A stretch of 64,000 nt of DNA from Rhynchospora pubera (GCA_028095005.1 CM051461.1:63345840-63409839), one strand, 5' to 3'; counted from the first letter of the stretch, positions 11,982 to 24,073 are shown. A program made the numbers and translations. The notes: generated from the sequence alone by a model not told the origin.

Positions 11982-14633
11982 AGTTTAACTGCTCTTTCTG
12001 CTATTTTTTTCCTTTTTTTCTACTTACCTGCTTATTTTTCTGTCCCAGGTTCTTCACCTTGGCTCTGTGGTGTATTTCTTCTCTATTGCCTTATGTTGTG
12101 CTACCTTTTCAATTTCTGTGAGTGATAACAATTTTCTTTCAGTTATTTCACTCAAATTAGTGTGGTATGATAACCTACAAGGATAAAATTAATCCTTTTT
12201 GTTGTGTTTCCGTCAAATCATGACGATCGTTTGAGAATTGTAAATAGAACGGATGGTTGCACTAAATGTATAGTTTGTCCTGCACGAAGAAGGTCAGAAT
12301 GAAGTATCACAAGTTAGTATAATTCACTTCAGATTATCACTACTTATCTACCTTTTTGCTCATTGCTCTCACTGCTTCGTGTATGTTGTTTGTTGTCCTT
12401 ATTTCTGTCTTTGTGCTCAGTTATTTACATTTTTTTTTTTGCTTATTTTACATGCTAGCTATCGATAGTTCTTATGGTGTAAGGTTCAAATTTATTTGTC
12501 ATGTTTACAGATGTCCAACAAGATTCCTTTTGCCTTCTTCTATTAGCTCTTTACTATAGATATAGATGTTGTATTTTTTTTAATACATATCTTTTAAATT
12601 AACAATATTTACATAAGGGCAACTTGGTCTCAGGATTTCGATAGCTGCTTACGAAATATATTTTTTCGTAGCTGTGATTCTGTGAATGAGGTAATCAAAA
12701 TTTAGTTGGCATTTTGGTAAAACAAAGAAATATTTTAGTTAATTATGATATCGATTTGTTTGTTTTTACCGCTTATCGAAGTCATTCTTTTTAGATATTT
12801 GTAGAAAATATTTCATGTACTTCATTGTAGAAAACCAGTTTGGTTGTCTTTGCAAAAAGCAATGGCTTTACCCTCAAATTGGTACCGTACAAGTACAAAG
12901 TTCCCCAATGGTATCATCGCAGAGCTCTTTGAAAACATCAAGGATAAAAAAAAAAGATTTCTTGGTCGGAATTCTTGGGTTCGATATTTATTTTTCATGG
13001 CATTACCTCATCAAAATTTATGTGCACAATTGACCTTTTATTATTAGTACTATTATTTTTTTTTTCTTGTTATATGCAGCTTGCTTTGGTTGATTTCAGA
13101 GCAAAGTCACCTCAATAGAGCAGTGGAATCCTTTTTTTATTGAGTTCAGATAATATAGAAACAACAGTAACAAGAGAGCATTCACATATTTCCAAGGAGC
13201 AACAATGAAAAGTTAATACATGATTTGTTGTTGCCTCTTGACTTACTTGCTCTAATTATATGGTAATAGCTTTTCTGTCATATGATGATTCACAGTATCA
13301 AGTAATAATCTATTCTTCTACAGTTCTAAACTGAGATTTTGTTATTCACTGTGTAGTTTTATTTTCTTTTCTATAGTTCGTATCGCTAGATTTTTGTCGC
13401 ATGTAGTTGTTAGTTCCAAACTTCTGTGCACTTTTGAGCTGTCCCATGAATAAGGGCTAGGGGCATTTTTGGAACATTCTATGCATTTTCAGTCATCGTA
13501 GAAAGAAAATAGACATAATAATTTCCTTATTTGCTACTCCTGCATATTAATTTGTACTAATTTGCCTGGAACTAGTATTAGTTGATGTGGAATTTAAGTT
13601 CTACTAAGTTTCCTTCTTTAGATGTCTTTTTATCATGTACATGTGTACTGTATGGAACAACTCAGAACATTAGTTGATGTTTCCACTAATATCAACACCG
13701 ATTGATATACATGCTTTAAATGCATTGAGTGTAGTCTGTAGGCTAGCAAATCACAAAAAAAATGTGTGAGAATATTGTGGCAACTTCACTTGGTTCAATT
13801 ATAGTTTATGGTAAAAGCATAGGTGTAATTAACAATGTTTACAATAATACAATTTGTTTGTTTTTTCTGTTTGATCTGCCTATTTTGCATTTATTCTCTT
13901 AAGTCTACTAAATCCTGGATTCATGTTAGAAATATGCTTTCCTCTTTTAATTAAACAGGGGTTAGTCATGAAAAGTCATTTGGACCTGTGAAGAGCTCAA
14001 AGAACAAGAAATGAATTATCCCCAAATTTAATAGACCCAGGAAATGCCACCAACTTCACAGGGTTCGCTTTTCAGCCTTCTTAGTAGGTTAGTGTTGCAA
14101 ATTTGCCTTCAACTTCATTTTTTCCTGGGTCTAATATAATTTCTTTCTAGGCATCAGAAAATTCGACTACAACACTGAAACAAATTGTGAACCTATTGCT
14201 GATAAATCAGATAACAGATTTACTTATAATGCTAGCTATTTTTCTCTTCGACTTTTGCAAGCATGATGTTGACATTAATTATTTTAATAATTAGATAATT
14301 TTAGCTATTACAATGTTCCTTTTCATGAATACTATTATGAAAAGAAGGTTTATTTATATTTTCCTTCTCTTGAATGCTGTTATATTTAATACAAATTTTA
14401 TGATTCTATATATTCCTTTGCATTCCTCTTGAATGCTGTGATGTGTATATTTTTCCTTTTCTTCAATACTATTATAATTTTATGATTCTATCTTAATAAA
14501 GCAATTATTCTGAGTCTATTCTTTGTAAGCTATTGTGTCTATTGCATTCTAGAGCTATAGAGGATCAAAATTCCTTCTGTCAATAACCTATTCAAGAAAA
14601 ATAAATCGCGCAACTCGCGAAAACCCACTAGTA
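11982..14633 (+). mobile_element. Helitron-like segment, 3' end only
   Basis: At 14607-14633 the sequence TCGCG-CAACT-CGCGA forms a short hairpin followed after a few bases by CTAGT, the form of plant Helitron 3' ends (hairpin, then CTRRT). The 5' end was not found, and the base after CTAGT is A rather than the expected T, so the call is tentative. The interior looks like intron-rich gene debris (T-rich tracts, AG/GT-bounded pieces). One open piece at 12844-13047 was not recognised. Confidence 0.4.
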
Positions 14634-15647
14634 TGTCACAAATTTCCAAGTGTATGAGATGATTAATATGAACGCAGATCAATCTAACTAGAACGATGGA
14701 TTAAAATGAATTTCAATTAATACATGATCACACATATATAGCTTGCATAATTTGTAGAACGACATAAAGTAGATATGGTAATAATGGCATCACATGTGCA
14801 CAATGTTACTCAATAGTCAAAAGCGTATAATTTATTCTTAATCTCATCTTGAATGTCCTTCCTCTTATTTAGATCTGACAATATGAGCTCGCCAACTAAT
14901 AGCTTCCTAAATATGTCAATGTCGTCCTGCCAAAATTGAACGCATTATCCAGTTATATATAAATATATAAGTATAAATAATTTAACACATAGTATTTTTA
15001 ATCCAATTTGCAAGATAAAGTCATGATGAAAGAAAACTATCGCAACACCTGTGTAAAGTCACGAGTAAGCTTCGATCCATTCCAGAATTGCATGTACTTG
15101 AGCGCAAATAGTCCAGAAGACAAACTAAAAACAGTTTGAATTAGTCAATTTATATTTATATTAATAAAAAAATAACATCGCGCGATTTTATAGCAAAACA
15201 ATGAAAAAAATAATGTCCGAGCCATATACCTATCCTTTTGCTGTGGTAAATTTGGGATAACGCGTATAGGCCAATTAAGTATTGTTGGTCGAATACAACG
15301 TGATCGAATAACTTTAGAGTCCAAAGAAGCATCAATACATACTTGGATGCCTGCTATCTGAAACATGATATAATAACACGTTAATTTTACATTGTCATTT
15401 CTTATTTTATGTGTTTTGTTTTTCTAAAACAGAGTTCCGTTTCCTAAACGAAACTAATATACCTTTTCATTTTTGTTCCAGCAATTTAGACGGAACGGAA
15501 TGAAAATGTGCGAAACGAAGAGATGGATGTACCAATTTTTGAATTGTTCTTGTTCCGGTAACAACGGCCCATGAATTCAATATCTGGAACTCCTTTGTTT
15601 CTGGATTTAGAACCCCAACAATCCAATGGAGGTGGTGGGCATATCTG

Positions 15648-16407
15648 CAGGGGCGGAGCCAGAATTATAACATGAGGGGGGCGAGTTTCACCGACATGAA
15701 GATGAAAGAAAATTTATAATAAAAATAAAGTAATTAATTAATTAAATTATAATATAATAATAATAATATTACTTATTAATTAATCATATAAAAAAATCTG
15801 TTTTTTATAATCGTGATTCAATTAATAAAGTCAATTCATTATTACACTTGTAATAGACTCGCCTCTACAAAAGAGGACATTACCAATGGTATTTATTTTA
15901 TTATTTTCATTTATGATTGACTCAAATAATGCCACTCAAAGAGTCTTAGCAATATCTTATTGGACCCATAATTGGATTCGTTTACCTTTCTTTTTATTAT
16001 TATCTTTTAGAAAGAACAACCCCAAAATTATATTTTATTGGCATCTCAAGGATGCACATTTATTCATTACAACTCAAGCTAGCTTTTACCCGCTGTATAA
16101 AATCTCAAAGGCCACCAACGATACTTTCACGTTCTTACTTTCTATTCTCGGGTCTTGGCCCTTCATCTGTTTGAATGAAAATATAGCCCATCCCAAGTTA
16201 CAAAAAAAAAAACACGTTATTCGAAGGGGAAAAAATTACTATCAAGCTACTCTTCTATGTGATTTGGGCTTAATTTCTTTTTTCAAGGGGGGGGCATATT
16301 GCTTAAAATTAAGAAAAAATAACTAAAAAAGCGGAACTTTGTTACTGAGAAGTCAAATATCGAGGGGGACAAAGCACTCTTCCGCACCTCTATTGGCTCC
16401 GCCCCTG
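15648..16407. mobile_element. hAT-type element in an exon of the C48 pseudogene
   Basis: 760 bp with ends CAGGGGCGGAGCCAG and TTGGCTCCGCCCCTG and a perfect 8-bp duplication CATATCTG (15640-15647 and 16408-16415). It splits the protease exon; removing it and one duplication restores that exon's frame. It has one unrecognised 146-codon frame (15886-16326) that does not look like a transposase. Confidence 0.88.
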
Positions 16408-17126
16408 CATATCTGGGATCGCCAACCTGGATTGGGAAGAACGTCTACAATACAAATGGTTAATAATTGCGATTGCGTTCATGAGAAGTACACCTGATAT
16501 ATATATATTATTTGCTATCTTATTAAATAAAATTAATAAAGGAAGTTACCATATCAGATTGCAAGAAATTGTTGCCCATCTTAGTCATTTTGGAGCGGTG
16601 GGCTTCACTTTCAGATTGCAAGAAATCTTCTTTTTGCAGTATTCGAGTATCCAACGTGCTAAGCATGCATAAGGACCTCAGTGGAGATACTTAGCTGATT
16701 CTTCATTATGTTAATATAGCAGTTCATAATCTGTGAAACATTAATTAATTAATTAATTTGGAGTGGAAGTACATCCCGTGGAATTAATCTGATTTTATTT
16801 TTGGGGAATTATGAAAATGCATCTATATAATTTGGGTATAGCTGGCCATTCAATACGGAGGGATCTGGTCTCTTTTGGTATTGGATTTACTTCAGTTGCC
16901 ATTTGCATGCCTCAGTTAGCTAGGACCCTAAAGGGCTTAATTAATTAATTAATTAATTATATTAAATAAATTCACGACACTTAATTAATAACAAAAGGTA
17001 CAAAATTGAAAATAGTGATTACTGAAGCCTACGCCTGAAGTGTACAAATTCTCTATAGGAGCAACAGTGGTGGAAATATGGAATATATACATATGTTTAC
17101 ATATACATATACATGAGAAAAAATTC

Positions 17127-17504
17127 GCTAATAACATTTTGGTTGTCTTCAAATGCCAATGTTTTACTATTTAGTTAATTTTTTAAAATTTTAAAATTCC
17201 AATATTAAATTTAAATTGTTGATCTTGTTTAATTTAATGAGCGATATGTTTTCATATAAATTTTGAAAATTTTATAGTTTATTTGATACTCAATCAAAGG
17301 CTAAAAGATTAACGTATTAGAATTAATCTATCATAGTTAACAAGGTTCGTTTATTTTTCTATTTCTTGATCGAGTATCAAATAAACTCCAAAATTTACAA
17401 AACTTATATGTAAACTAATTAAGAATAAGATCAATAATTTGAATTTAATATTTAAATTTTAAAAGCAAATTGTTGGCATTTGGGACCAACCAAAATGTTA
17501 GTAG
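17127..17504. mobile_element. Foldback MITE in an intron of the C48 pseudogene
   Basis: Long imperfect inverted repeats: CTAATAACATTTTGGTTG at the left and CAACCAAAATGTTAGTAG at the right, continuing inward through AAATGCCAA, TTGATACTC and ATCAAATAAACT-type words almost to the centre. No coding capacity. Target duplication not clear. Confidence 0.7.
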
Positions 17505-17558
17505 AATCTTCCTCTACATATACATCTACATCCCTCCCCACCACTCACGCACACAGCC

Positions 17559-17738
17559 GTGTTTTTAAAACCATACTGGATATGGAAAATTCCAGTAATA
17601 TTGGAAATCAAAACAGTGACTGAAATGTCAGTATTCGGTATTGGGAGATAAAATATCGGAAAAATTTTAAAAATTATTGAGAAATACTGAAATTTTGTCA
17701 TCTAGCCGATAAAGATGTCGGTACGGTATTAAAAACAC
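17559..17738. mobile_element. Small MITE with GTGTTTTTAAAACC ends
   Basis: About 180 bp from GTGTTTTTAAAACCATAC to GGTACGGTATTAAAAACAC, imperfect terminal inverted repeats, non-coding. It lies just outside the 3' splice side of exon 17987-17776. Confidence 0.6.
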
Positions 17739-18039
17739 TTATATATAAAAAATTGCTAAAACATTACAAACATACCTGATCAGGAATCCGTTCGTCAATT
17801 CCATGCTCACGAACAAGGAGACATCGCATCGTATCAGCAGTCAATATAACATCTTCTGTAACTACTAATTGACGTAGATATGACAACTGTTCACTCAAAC
17901 AGCGTTCAAGAAAACATATAGAACGGATACTCCAAACTGGTCGGTGGCATCTTTTAAGAGTATGTTTCACTTGTCCTAATTCATTATCTAAAAAAATAAG
18001 GAAATTAATCACAAAGCTCCAATCCAAAATAAGAGGATG

Positions 18040-18118
18040 TATTATATTATAGTATATATTATATTATACTATACTATATTATGTTATATTATATTATATT
18101 ATATTATATAATATAACC
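18040..18118. repeat. TATTA-rich microsatellite
   Basis: TATTA/TACTA pentamers in tandem within an intron of the C48 pseudogene. Confidence 0.8.
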
Positions 18119-18947
18119 TTACATATTAATTAATTAAGGTGAGGTGTGATCATGAGTTGTACCTTGCTTCTCGCATCTCGCCTTTTTCCTACCATCAAAC
18201 AGAGGCTGCTCCATCGCACTCTCATCAAACTCTTCCAAGATATGATCAGACCTTTTAGCTGAGCCTGAGAGTCTCTCTTCAGACTCTTCCTTCCTTTTCC
18301 GTGAGAATTGTTGCACAATGCTTGACATGCTATCTGCTGCAATTCAAAATTCAAAATATTGATATTAAATATTAATCAGCAACTAAAGAATGATATATGC
18401 ACAACACACACTAGAACACAAAACCAATACAAACAATTGTTCAACACTATTTTAGCACCCAAGTGTACCAGCAATATTTTAATTTCTAGAAACTGATAAC
18501 AAATATATACAACTTTTTGGATCCGATTCAAATGCGGAAAGACGTGATCCGTAGATGTGAATAAAAATATAAATTAATTATATGAGCACATATCAATAAT
18601 ATGCAAATTAAAAGAAAGGAAGGAGCAATTGCAAATAATTCCTTGAGCACTTTTGTTCTTAGAAATAGACAAGCTGAAGCAAAATCAGATCTAGAGCACA
18701 ACAAAATCAAAATAATCGAACTGAAAGAGCGAGAGAGGTAAACAGATCAGAAATTTTTTTTTTTAGAAAATGTTGACAGAAGCTGTCAAACAGGTCAAAA
18801 TCTTACTTCTTCGTGTAGCAACTATTGTAATTCACAATCAGGATTTCGAACCAGAAAATTAAGAGACAAGAGCAACTAACCGATTGAAATTGTTTCCATG
18901 ATTATCAGAAACGTTTCGTTCTTAATTACGAGGATATCGCATATATC

Positions 18948-18957
18948 TATTTATATA
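18948..18957 (-). promoter_or_regulatory. TATA box of the C48 pseudogene
   Basis: Reads TATATAAATA on the minus strand, 49 bp upstream of the METISI start codon at 18899-18897. About 175 bp further upstream the promoter is cut by the retrotransposon at 19133. Confidence 0.55.
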
Positions 18958-19132
18958 GCTAGGTTAGATAACAAATCATTTTATATTTTCTTTCCTATTA
19001 TATGACCTTGACTAAACAGGAAATAACTTTTTACCATATTACCATATAATTGTGAAAAAACGGTATCGCACCCCTCTGATTTTGTCTTATTGGAAATATA
19101 CCCACTCAATTCTTTAAATTCGGATATATTCG

Positions 19133-19564
19133 TGATAGGGCCGGCCTGATAAAGCTCGGCCCAAATAGAAGGATATGGAACCCAACCCAAAAGAGGCCCA
19201 CAATGGGGGTAAAGAAGCGGGAAAAGTAAAATTAAACAGCGCGCCCCAAACGAAGTCGGGAGGATAGGCCATAACAAACTCATACGGAGCACCCCACCGA
19301 ACATAACTCGGGAGAATCTAGAGGCACCCAGTTGGCTAACGGCTGTCGGGTGACGTCAGCATTCTGTTATGGAGAAATAGGCCTATAAATAGAGGGGGTA
19401 GGCGATTGTATAGGAGGTTGGCGTTTTGATAGAGAAAAAGCACTTGTATTAGACTAATGGTAGACAGATTGTAATCCCCAAATAATCAATAAAATTCATT
19501 TCCCACTCATTCTCATCTCTAAACTCTCTCACGTTGTTAATCTCTACCATAACTGAGCTTATCA
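19133..19564 (+). repeat. 5' LTR of the Tat element
   Basis: 432 bp, TGATAGGG to GCTTATCA, with TGATA/TATCA as terminal inverted repeats. TATA box CCTATAAATAG near 19382-19392 and polyadenylation signal AATAAA near 19489-19494, which place U3, R and U5. Confidence 0.95.
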
Positions 19565-19624
19565 ACTGGCGCCCACCTGAATTCGACCATTGGCAATTCA
19601 AAGTTGCATTTGGTAATCTGAGAA
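19565..19624 (+). other. Primer-binding site and 5' leader
   Basis: The sequence following the LTR, ACTGGCGCCCACC, is where tRNA-primed minus-strand synthesis would start. The leader is short, with the gag start codon at 19625. Confidence 0.65.
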
Positions 19625-22600
19625 ATGGATGAGAATAGGAATGCGATTCAACCCAGGCGGTTGGATCTGGAGTTTGCTACCGATAAACTAAACAAGGAGA
19701 GACACCGTGTTCTTCACGAAGCTAGATCTGAATCTCAAGCCCAAATCGAGCTCTCTACACCTCAGGCACCAGGCGGTGCAGTGCATCCAATACAACCAGA
19801 TCTGATGAACACTGAGCTTCAAAACAAGCAAAACACTGAAACTTCAAGAACACAAACAGTGGTCGACGATTTAACTACACGACCAGTCAACCCTGAACAA
19901 CCAGACAACGATACACCATCAGATCTGGGATCAACAAGAGCAGCGCCAGCTGTGATACACCCGATCTTGCAAGTTGTACAATCTCGTGAAGAATCAGAGA
20001 GAGCAACACCAGTTACAATGCACCCGATCTTGCAAGCTATTCAACAACCTCGCGATGAGCCAAGATTGGACAAACCCGAAACATCTACAGCAAAACAGAG
20101 AAGCACCACCAATTTAGAGAACCAACGCTCTCTCTCTCAAGCAGATCTCACAAACCTCGTCGAGCAAACACTGCAAGCAGCATTCACATCAGCAACTCCA
20201 ACAGTACAGTTAAACCCAGCAAGACCGGAGATCCAGGATCCGCGACAAATGCCAAGCGTAACACAACCTCCTCAAAGTTACGGGTATGTCGCTGATCCTC
20301 GCCAAAGCGTAGCATGGAGAATAGATGGAACATCGCAAGCGTACAATGTCGGACAACCTCCGCATATGTTCCAATGGCATCCCACGGGATATGTTCACCA
20401 CACAATACCACAAGCTCATATGACAGACTGGTATCCTTCCCAACATAATACTTATGGTTTTCCTAGACCAGAGGGTCCATCCACCTATTTTCCATGGGGC
20501 CATCCAGCTCAGTGGGGTGTACATACTTCATGGAATACCCCTAATCCTTACTCATGGACACGAACACCTCAACAACCCGAACATCCTAGGCCACAAACTA
20601 CTCCAAGGCCTCCCGAAAACATCATCCCAACAAACCCAAGTCCATCTCTTGCAATTCCTGTACCAACATTACCTATCCCACATGTGAATCAAGAGCCCTT
20701 AGGATCTCGAGTGGAAAGAACAAGGGCACCACAAACGGGTGAAGACAGAGAGGTATTGTCGGGAAGAAATCTGAACAATGAAAGAAGGGAACGCGAAGAG
20801 AAAAAATCTCCTAGGGGTCGTGCGAAAATAAGGCAGCGCCGCGAACATAGTTCAGATAGTGCACGTGAGTCGGAAGGGTCAGGGTCACCACCTGTCGGTG
20901 CCCTAGCGCGAAGGTTATACCAAGGGACGCGAATTGACATGAAAAATTACCCCCATCTTGATAGATATCCAGGAGGAGAAGCTAAGGATGCTCAAGCTTT
21001 TGTGAATAGCTTTCGAGCAATGATGGCCATAACACATGCATCCGACAGGGTGATGTGCTTAGTCTTCCCGACAAGACTAACAGAAAGTGCATGGGAATGG
21101 TATTCGCGACTACCCCGAGGGTCAATCCATAGTTTTGATGACTTGACTGACAAATTTCTGGGAAGATTCGGAGGATTAAGAGCACCGACTATCAAATGCA
21201 CAAGCCTCATGACCCTAAAGCAAGAACCATACGAATCATCACGAGCATATCTCGCGAGATTCTCTGAAGAGGCGTACAAGGTTTCTGATTTTGATGAAAA
21301 ATTGGTGCTGGCAGCAGTGTTACAAGGTCTTCGGAGTAAAAATTTGAGATATGAGCTAATAAAAAAGGATTGTGGATTTTTTCGAGAATTCAGGGAGTGT
21401 GCACAACAAGTGATACAGGCAGAAGAAGATGCAGAGCGAATGGGTTGGCAAGATGTCACGGAGAGACACATCACAACGCCAACGAGAAGAAGTTGTTCTC
21501 CTCTTCCTCAGCCTCGCAATGGATCTCCTCCTGGGAGGAGGAGGAATGCAAAGGTAATCAAAGGAGCGACATATAAACTCCACAGTTATAGAAAGACGGG
21601 AGAGGCATATGCACCCCTGTACTCCACTTACCACATATGTACAGAACCCAGGGAGCGATTGTTTAACGTCATCAAAGATAGCAAGGAGTTACAACAATCC
21701 GAACCATTGGTAGAAGCAGAGAAGTTTGACAAGTCGGCTTACTGCGAATACCATCGCAGTTCGGGACATCGCACTCGAGATTGTTTGAAGTTGAAAGACG
21801 AAATAGAAAGGTTAATCCGACATACACACTTGTTGGAGAGATACATTGAGAAAGACTCAGCCAAGGATAACCGAACTAGAGAATCTTTCAACAACCAGTG
21901 GCAACGAAAACCATACAATAACCAGTGGAAAAGAACCGACAACCGAAACAATCCGAACAATATTCCCATTCAGCGACAAAATGTTCCGAATAAACCTAGA
22001 GAAGAAAACAAAGGATCTCCGGTAGTGATGTTCATCGCAGGAGGGGACGCATCTGGCGGCGACAAACCTCATCAGCGAGCTTCATATGCAGATCCGAGAA
22101 GATTATCTCAACCTTCGCGTTATGAGGTATTTCACTTGCATGCAGAGGGGTCCCTAACTAATACCCGAATTTCTTTCGGGCCTGAAGATTGCGTAGGTGT
22201 CCGTTACCCGCATGATGACGCCATAGTATTAATGCTCCGAATACATGGCAGACGTGTCAAAAGAATCTTAGTGGACACGGGAAGTTCAGCAGATGTGCTA
22301 TATTTCGACGCGTTAAGGCAACTCAATTTGGCCTCATACCCCCTGACTCCGATGGACACACCATTAGTTGGCTTTGCAGGAGACACTGTGATATCACTTG
22401 GGACAATCGACCTGGAAGTCGAGTTCGGGGAACCCCCCAACAGTGTAATATCAAGAGTAAAGTTCATAGTGGTTAATGCACCATCTGCATACAATGTGAT
22501 ATTGGGGAGGAAATCTCTGAATGATGTTGGGGCAATCGCTTCGACCAAACACCTCATGATCAAATTCCCCACTAGACTTGGAGTGGGTGTGGTAAAAGGT

Positions 22601-24073
22601 GACCAACAAAAAGCCAGAGAATGTTATCAGGCAGCAGTGATAGATCAAGTAACACAAATAGAGAAGGGAAACATTGAGAAGAAAGTGCGCGTGCCCAGTT
22701 CGGGTGCACCAGGGGAAGATGTGGAAGAAGTAGAGCTGAGTGAGGGAATAACTACTAAACTGGGGACGGCGCTCGGGGTCAAGGACAGAGAATTAGTGAA
22801 GGAATGTCTTAAGAGAAACCAAGAGATTTTTGTCGCTGAAGGAGGACAGATGCCGGGTATTAGGAGGGAGATTGCGGAACACAAAATCAAGCTCTTCCCA
22901 AATGCCAGACCAGTGCATCAGAAGAAAAGGAAGTTCGGACCCGAACGTAGAACAATAATTGAGGAGGAGGTGCAAAGGTTACTCGCAGCTGGGTTTATTC
23001 GCGAAGTCAAATGCCCTGCTTGGTTAGCCAACCCCGTGGTGGTTCCGAAACCTAACAACAAATGGAGAGTGTGTATTGACTTCACTGATCTCAATAAAGC
23101 CTGTCCGAAAGATCCTTTCCCATTGCCGAACATTGATGCATTAGTGGATTCGACAGCGGGTTTTTCTCACTTGAGTATTGTTGATGCCAACGCGGGATAT
23201 CATCAGATTAAAATGTGTACAGAAGATGAAGAGAAAACCAGTTTCCTTACAGAAAAAGGGATCTATTGTTACAAGGTCATGCCTTTCGGTCTGAAGAACG
23301 CAGGAGCAGAATACCAAAGGATGGTGAACAAGTTATTTCAAGACGAAATTGGGAAGATTATGGAAGCATATGTCGATGATATGGTGATCAAAAGTTGTTC
23401 GGGGGAGGAACATGTGCAACACTTGGAAAGAGTGTTCGCGAAGATGAAAGAAGTCGGAATGCGATTAAACCCAAAGAAGAGTTTTTTCTGTCTCGGAAGT
23501 GGAAAGTTTTTAGGGTTTATCGTATCCGAAAGAGGCATAGAAGTCCATCCGAGCAAATGTCAGGCGATCGCGAACATGGAACCACCAAAAACAGTCAAAG
23601 AAGTGCAAGAATTAACTGGGCGAATAGCTGCCCTAAACAGATTCATTTCAAAGTCAGCCGAAGTGTGTCAACCATTTTTCCAAACAATCAGGAAAAACAA
23701 GAAGTTCCAGTGGACAGTAGAATGTCAAGATGCTTTTGAAAGGATAAAAGAATATTTGGCCACACCACCGATCATCAGTAGACCTACGAAAGGGGAAACT
23801 CTCTATCTTTATGTGGCAACTTCCGAAACGGCTGTGAGTGCAGCTCTCATTAGGATTGAAGAAAACCAACAAAAACCTGTCTATTTCGTGTCTCGCATTC
23901 TGCGAGATGCTGAGATAAGATACCCTCCTGTTGAGAAAGTGGCATTCGCGGTCATGATAGCATCCCGGAAACTCAAACCGTATTTTCAGGCACACCCCAT
24001 CAAAGTACTCACCGACATGCCTCTCCGAAAAGCTTTGGGACAACTTGATGTAGCAGGGCGGATGTTAAAATAG
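19625..24073 (+). CDS. Gag-Pol: gag, protease, reverse transcriptase, first RNase H (ends at TAG)
   Basis: 1482 codons open. Residues 1-430 are a proline/glutamine-rich leader. About 440-600 is the retrotransposon gag domain (AFVNSF, AWEWYSRLP, SFDDLTDKFLGRF). About 706-720 is a zinc-knuckle-like CEYHRSSGHRTRDC. The protease has DTGSS near residue 884. RT has RVCIDFTDLNKACPKD, a VDANAGYHQI strand with the first Asp, VMPFGLKNAGAEYQR and the catalytic YVDDM at about 1249. RNase H starts at about 1395 (SETAVSAAL, YFVSRIL, LTDMPLRKALGQLD). The frame stops at TAG (24071-24073) where relatives read GRMxKWAVELSEYD, so TGG to TAG is the likely change. Start chosen as the first ATG after the leader. 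Confidence 0.93.
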   Translation: MDENRNAIQPRRLDLEFATDKLNKERHRVLHEARSESQAQIELSTPQAPGGAVHPIQPDLMNTELQNKQNTETSRTQTVVDDLTTRPVNPEQPDNDTPSDLGSTRAAPAVIHPILQVVQSREESERATPVTMHPILQAIQQPRDEPRLDKPETSTAKQRSTTNLENQRSLSQADLTNLVEQTLQAAFTSATPTVQLNPARPEIQDPRQMPSVTQPPQSYGYVADPRQSVAWRIDGTSQAYNVGQPPHMFQWHPTGYVHHTIPQAHMTDWYPSQHNTYGFPRPEGPSTYFPWGHPAQWGVHTSWNTPNPYSWTRTPQQPEHPRPQTTPRPPENIIPTNPSPSLAIPVPTLPIPHVNQEPLGSRVERTRAPQTGEDREVLSGRNLNNERREREEKKSPRGRAKIRQRREHSSDSARESEGSGSPPVGALARRLYQGTRIDMKNYPHLDRYPGGEAKDAQAFVNSFRAMMAITHASDRVMCLVFPTRLTESAWEWYSRLPRGSIHSFDDLTDKFLGRFGGLRAPTIKCTSLMTLKQEPYESSRAYLARFSEEAYKVSDFDEKLVLAAVLQGLRSKNLRYELIKKDCGFFREFRECAQQVIQAEEDAERMGWQDVTERHITTPTRRSCSPLPQPRNGSPPGRRRNAKVIKGATYKLHSYRKTGEAYAPLYSTYHICTEPRERLFNVIKDSKELQQSEPLVEAEKFDKSAYCEYHRSSGHRTRDCLKLKDEIERLIRHTHLLERYIEKDSAKDNRTRESFNNQWQRKPYNNQWKRTDNRNNPNNIPIQRQNVPNKPREENKGSPVVMFIAGGDASGGDKPHQRASYADPRRLSQPSRYEVFHLHAEGSLTNTRISFGPEDCVGVRYPHDDAIVLMLRIHGRRVKRILVDTGSSADVLYFDALRQLNLASYPLTPMDTPLVGFAGDTVISLGTIDLEVEFGEPPNSVISRVKFIVVNAPSAYNVILGRKSLNDVGAIASTKHLMIKFPTRLGVGVVKGDQQKARECYQAAVIDQVTQIEKGNIEKKVRVPSSGAPGEDVEEVELSEGITTKLGTALGVKDRELVKECLKRNQEIFVAEGGQMPGIRREIAEHKIKLFPNARPVHQKKRKFGPERRTIIEEEVQRLLAAGFIREVKCPAWLANPVVVPKPNNKWRVCIDFTDLNKACPKDPFPLPNIDALVDSTAGFSHLSIVDANAGYHQIKMCTEDEEKTSFLTEKGIYCYKVMPFGLKNAGAEYQRMVNKLFQDEIGKIMEAYVDDMVIKSCSGEEHVQHLERVFAKMKEVGMRLNPKKSFFCLGSGKFLGFIVSERGIEVHPSKCQAIANMEPPKTVKEVQELTGRIAALNRFISKSAEVCQPFFQTIRKNKKFQWTVECQDAFERIKEYLATPPIISRPTKGETLYLYVATSETAVSAALIRIEENQQKPVYFVSRILRDAEIRYPPVEKVAFAVMIASRKLKPYFQAHPIKVLTDMPLRKALGQLDVAGRMLK

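Larger units (their letters stand above)
14810..18899 (-). pseudogene. C48 (Ulp1/SENP-like) cysteine peptidase pseudogene
   Basis: Minus strand, exons joined by phase: 18899-18881 (METISI), 18336-18163, 17987-17776, 16730-16550, 16444-15533, 15357-15230, 15124-15049, 14926-14810. Most junctions keep frame. The catalytic region reads FFPIQV, HHLHWIVGVLNPETKEFQIL, LNWPIRVIPNLPQQKD, SGLFALKYMQFWNGSKL and IDIFRKLLVGELI. This is the layout of plant Ulp1-like proteases (desumoylating or transposon-carried). The His is kept, but the Asp position reads ILNS instead of ILDS and the Cys position reads SSG instead of SCG. Exon 16730-16550 has a frameshift, and exon 16444-15533 carries a 760-bp hAT insertion. 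Further exons between 17775 and 16731 may exist. Domain identity rests on remembered motifs. Confidence 0.7.

Noticed and set aside
15886..16326. 146-codon frame in the hAT element as a transposase or organellar insert
   Set aside because: No transposase motif or clear organelle gene could be recognised; composition is AT-rich and hydrophobic as in random AT-rich DNA.
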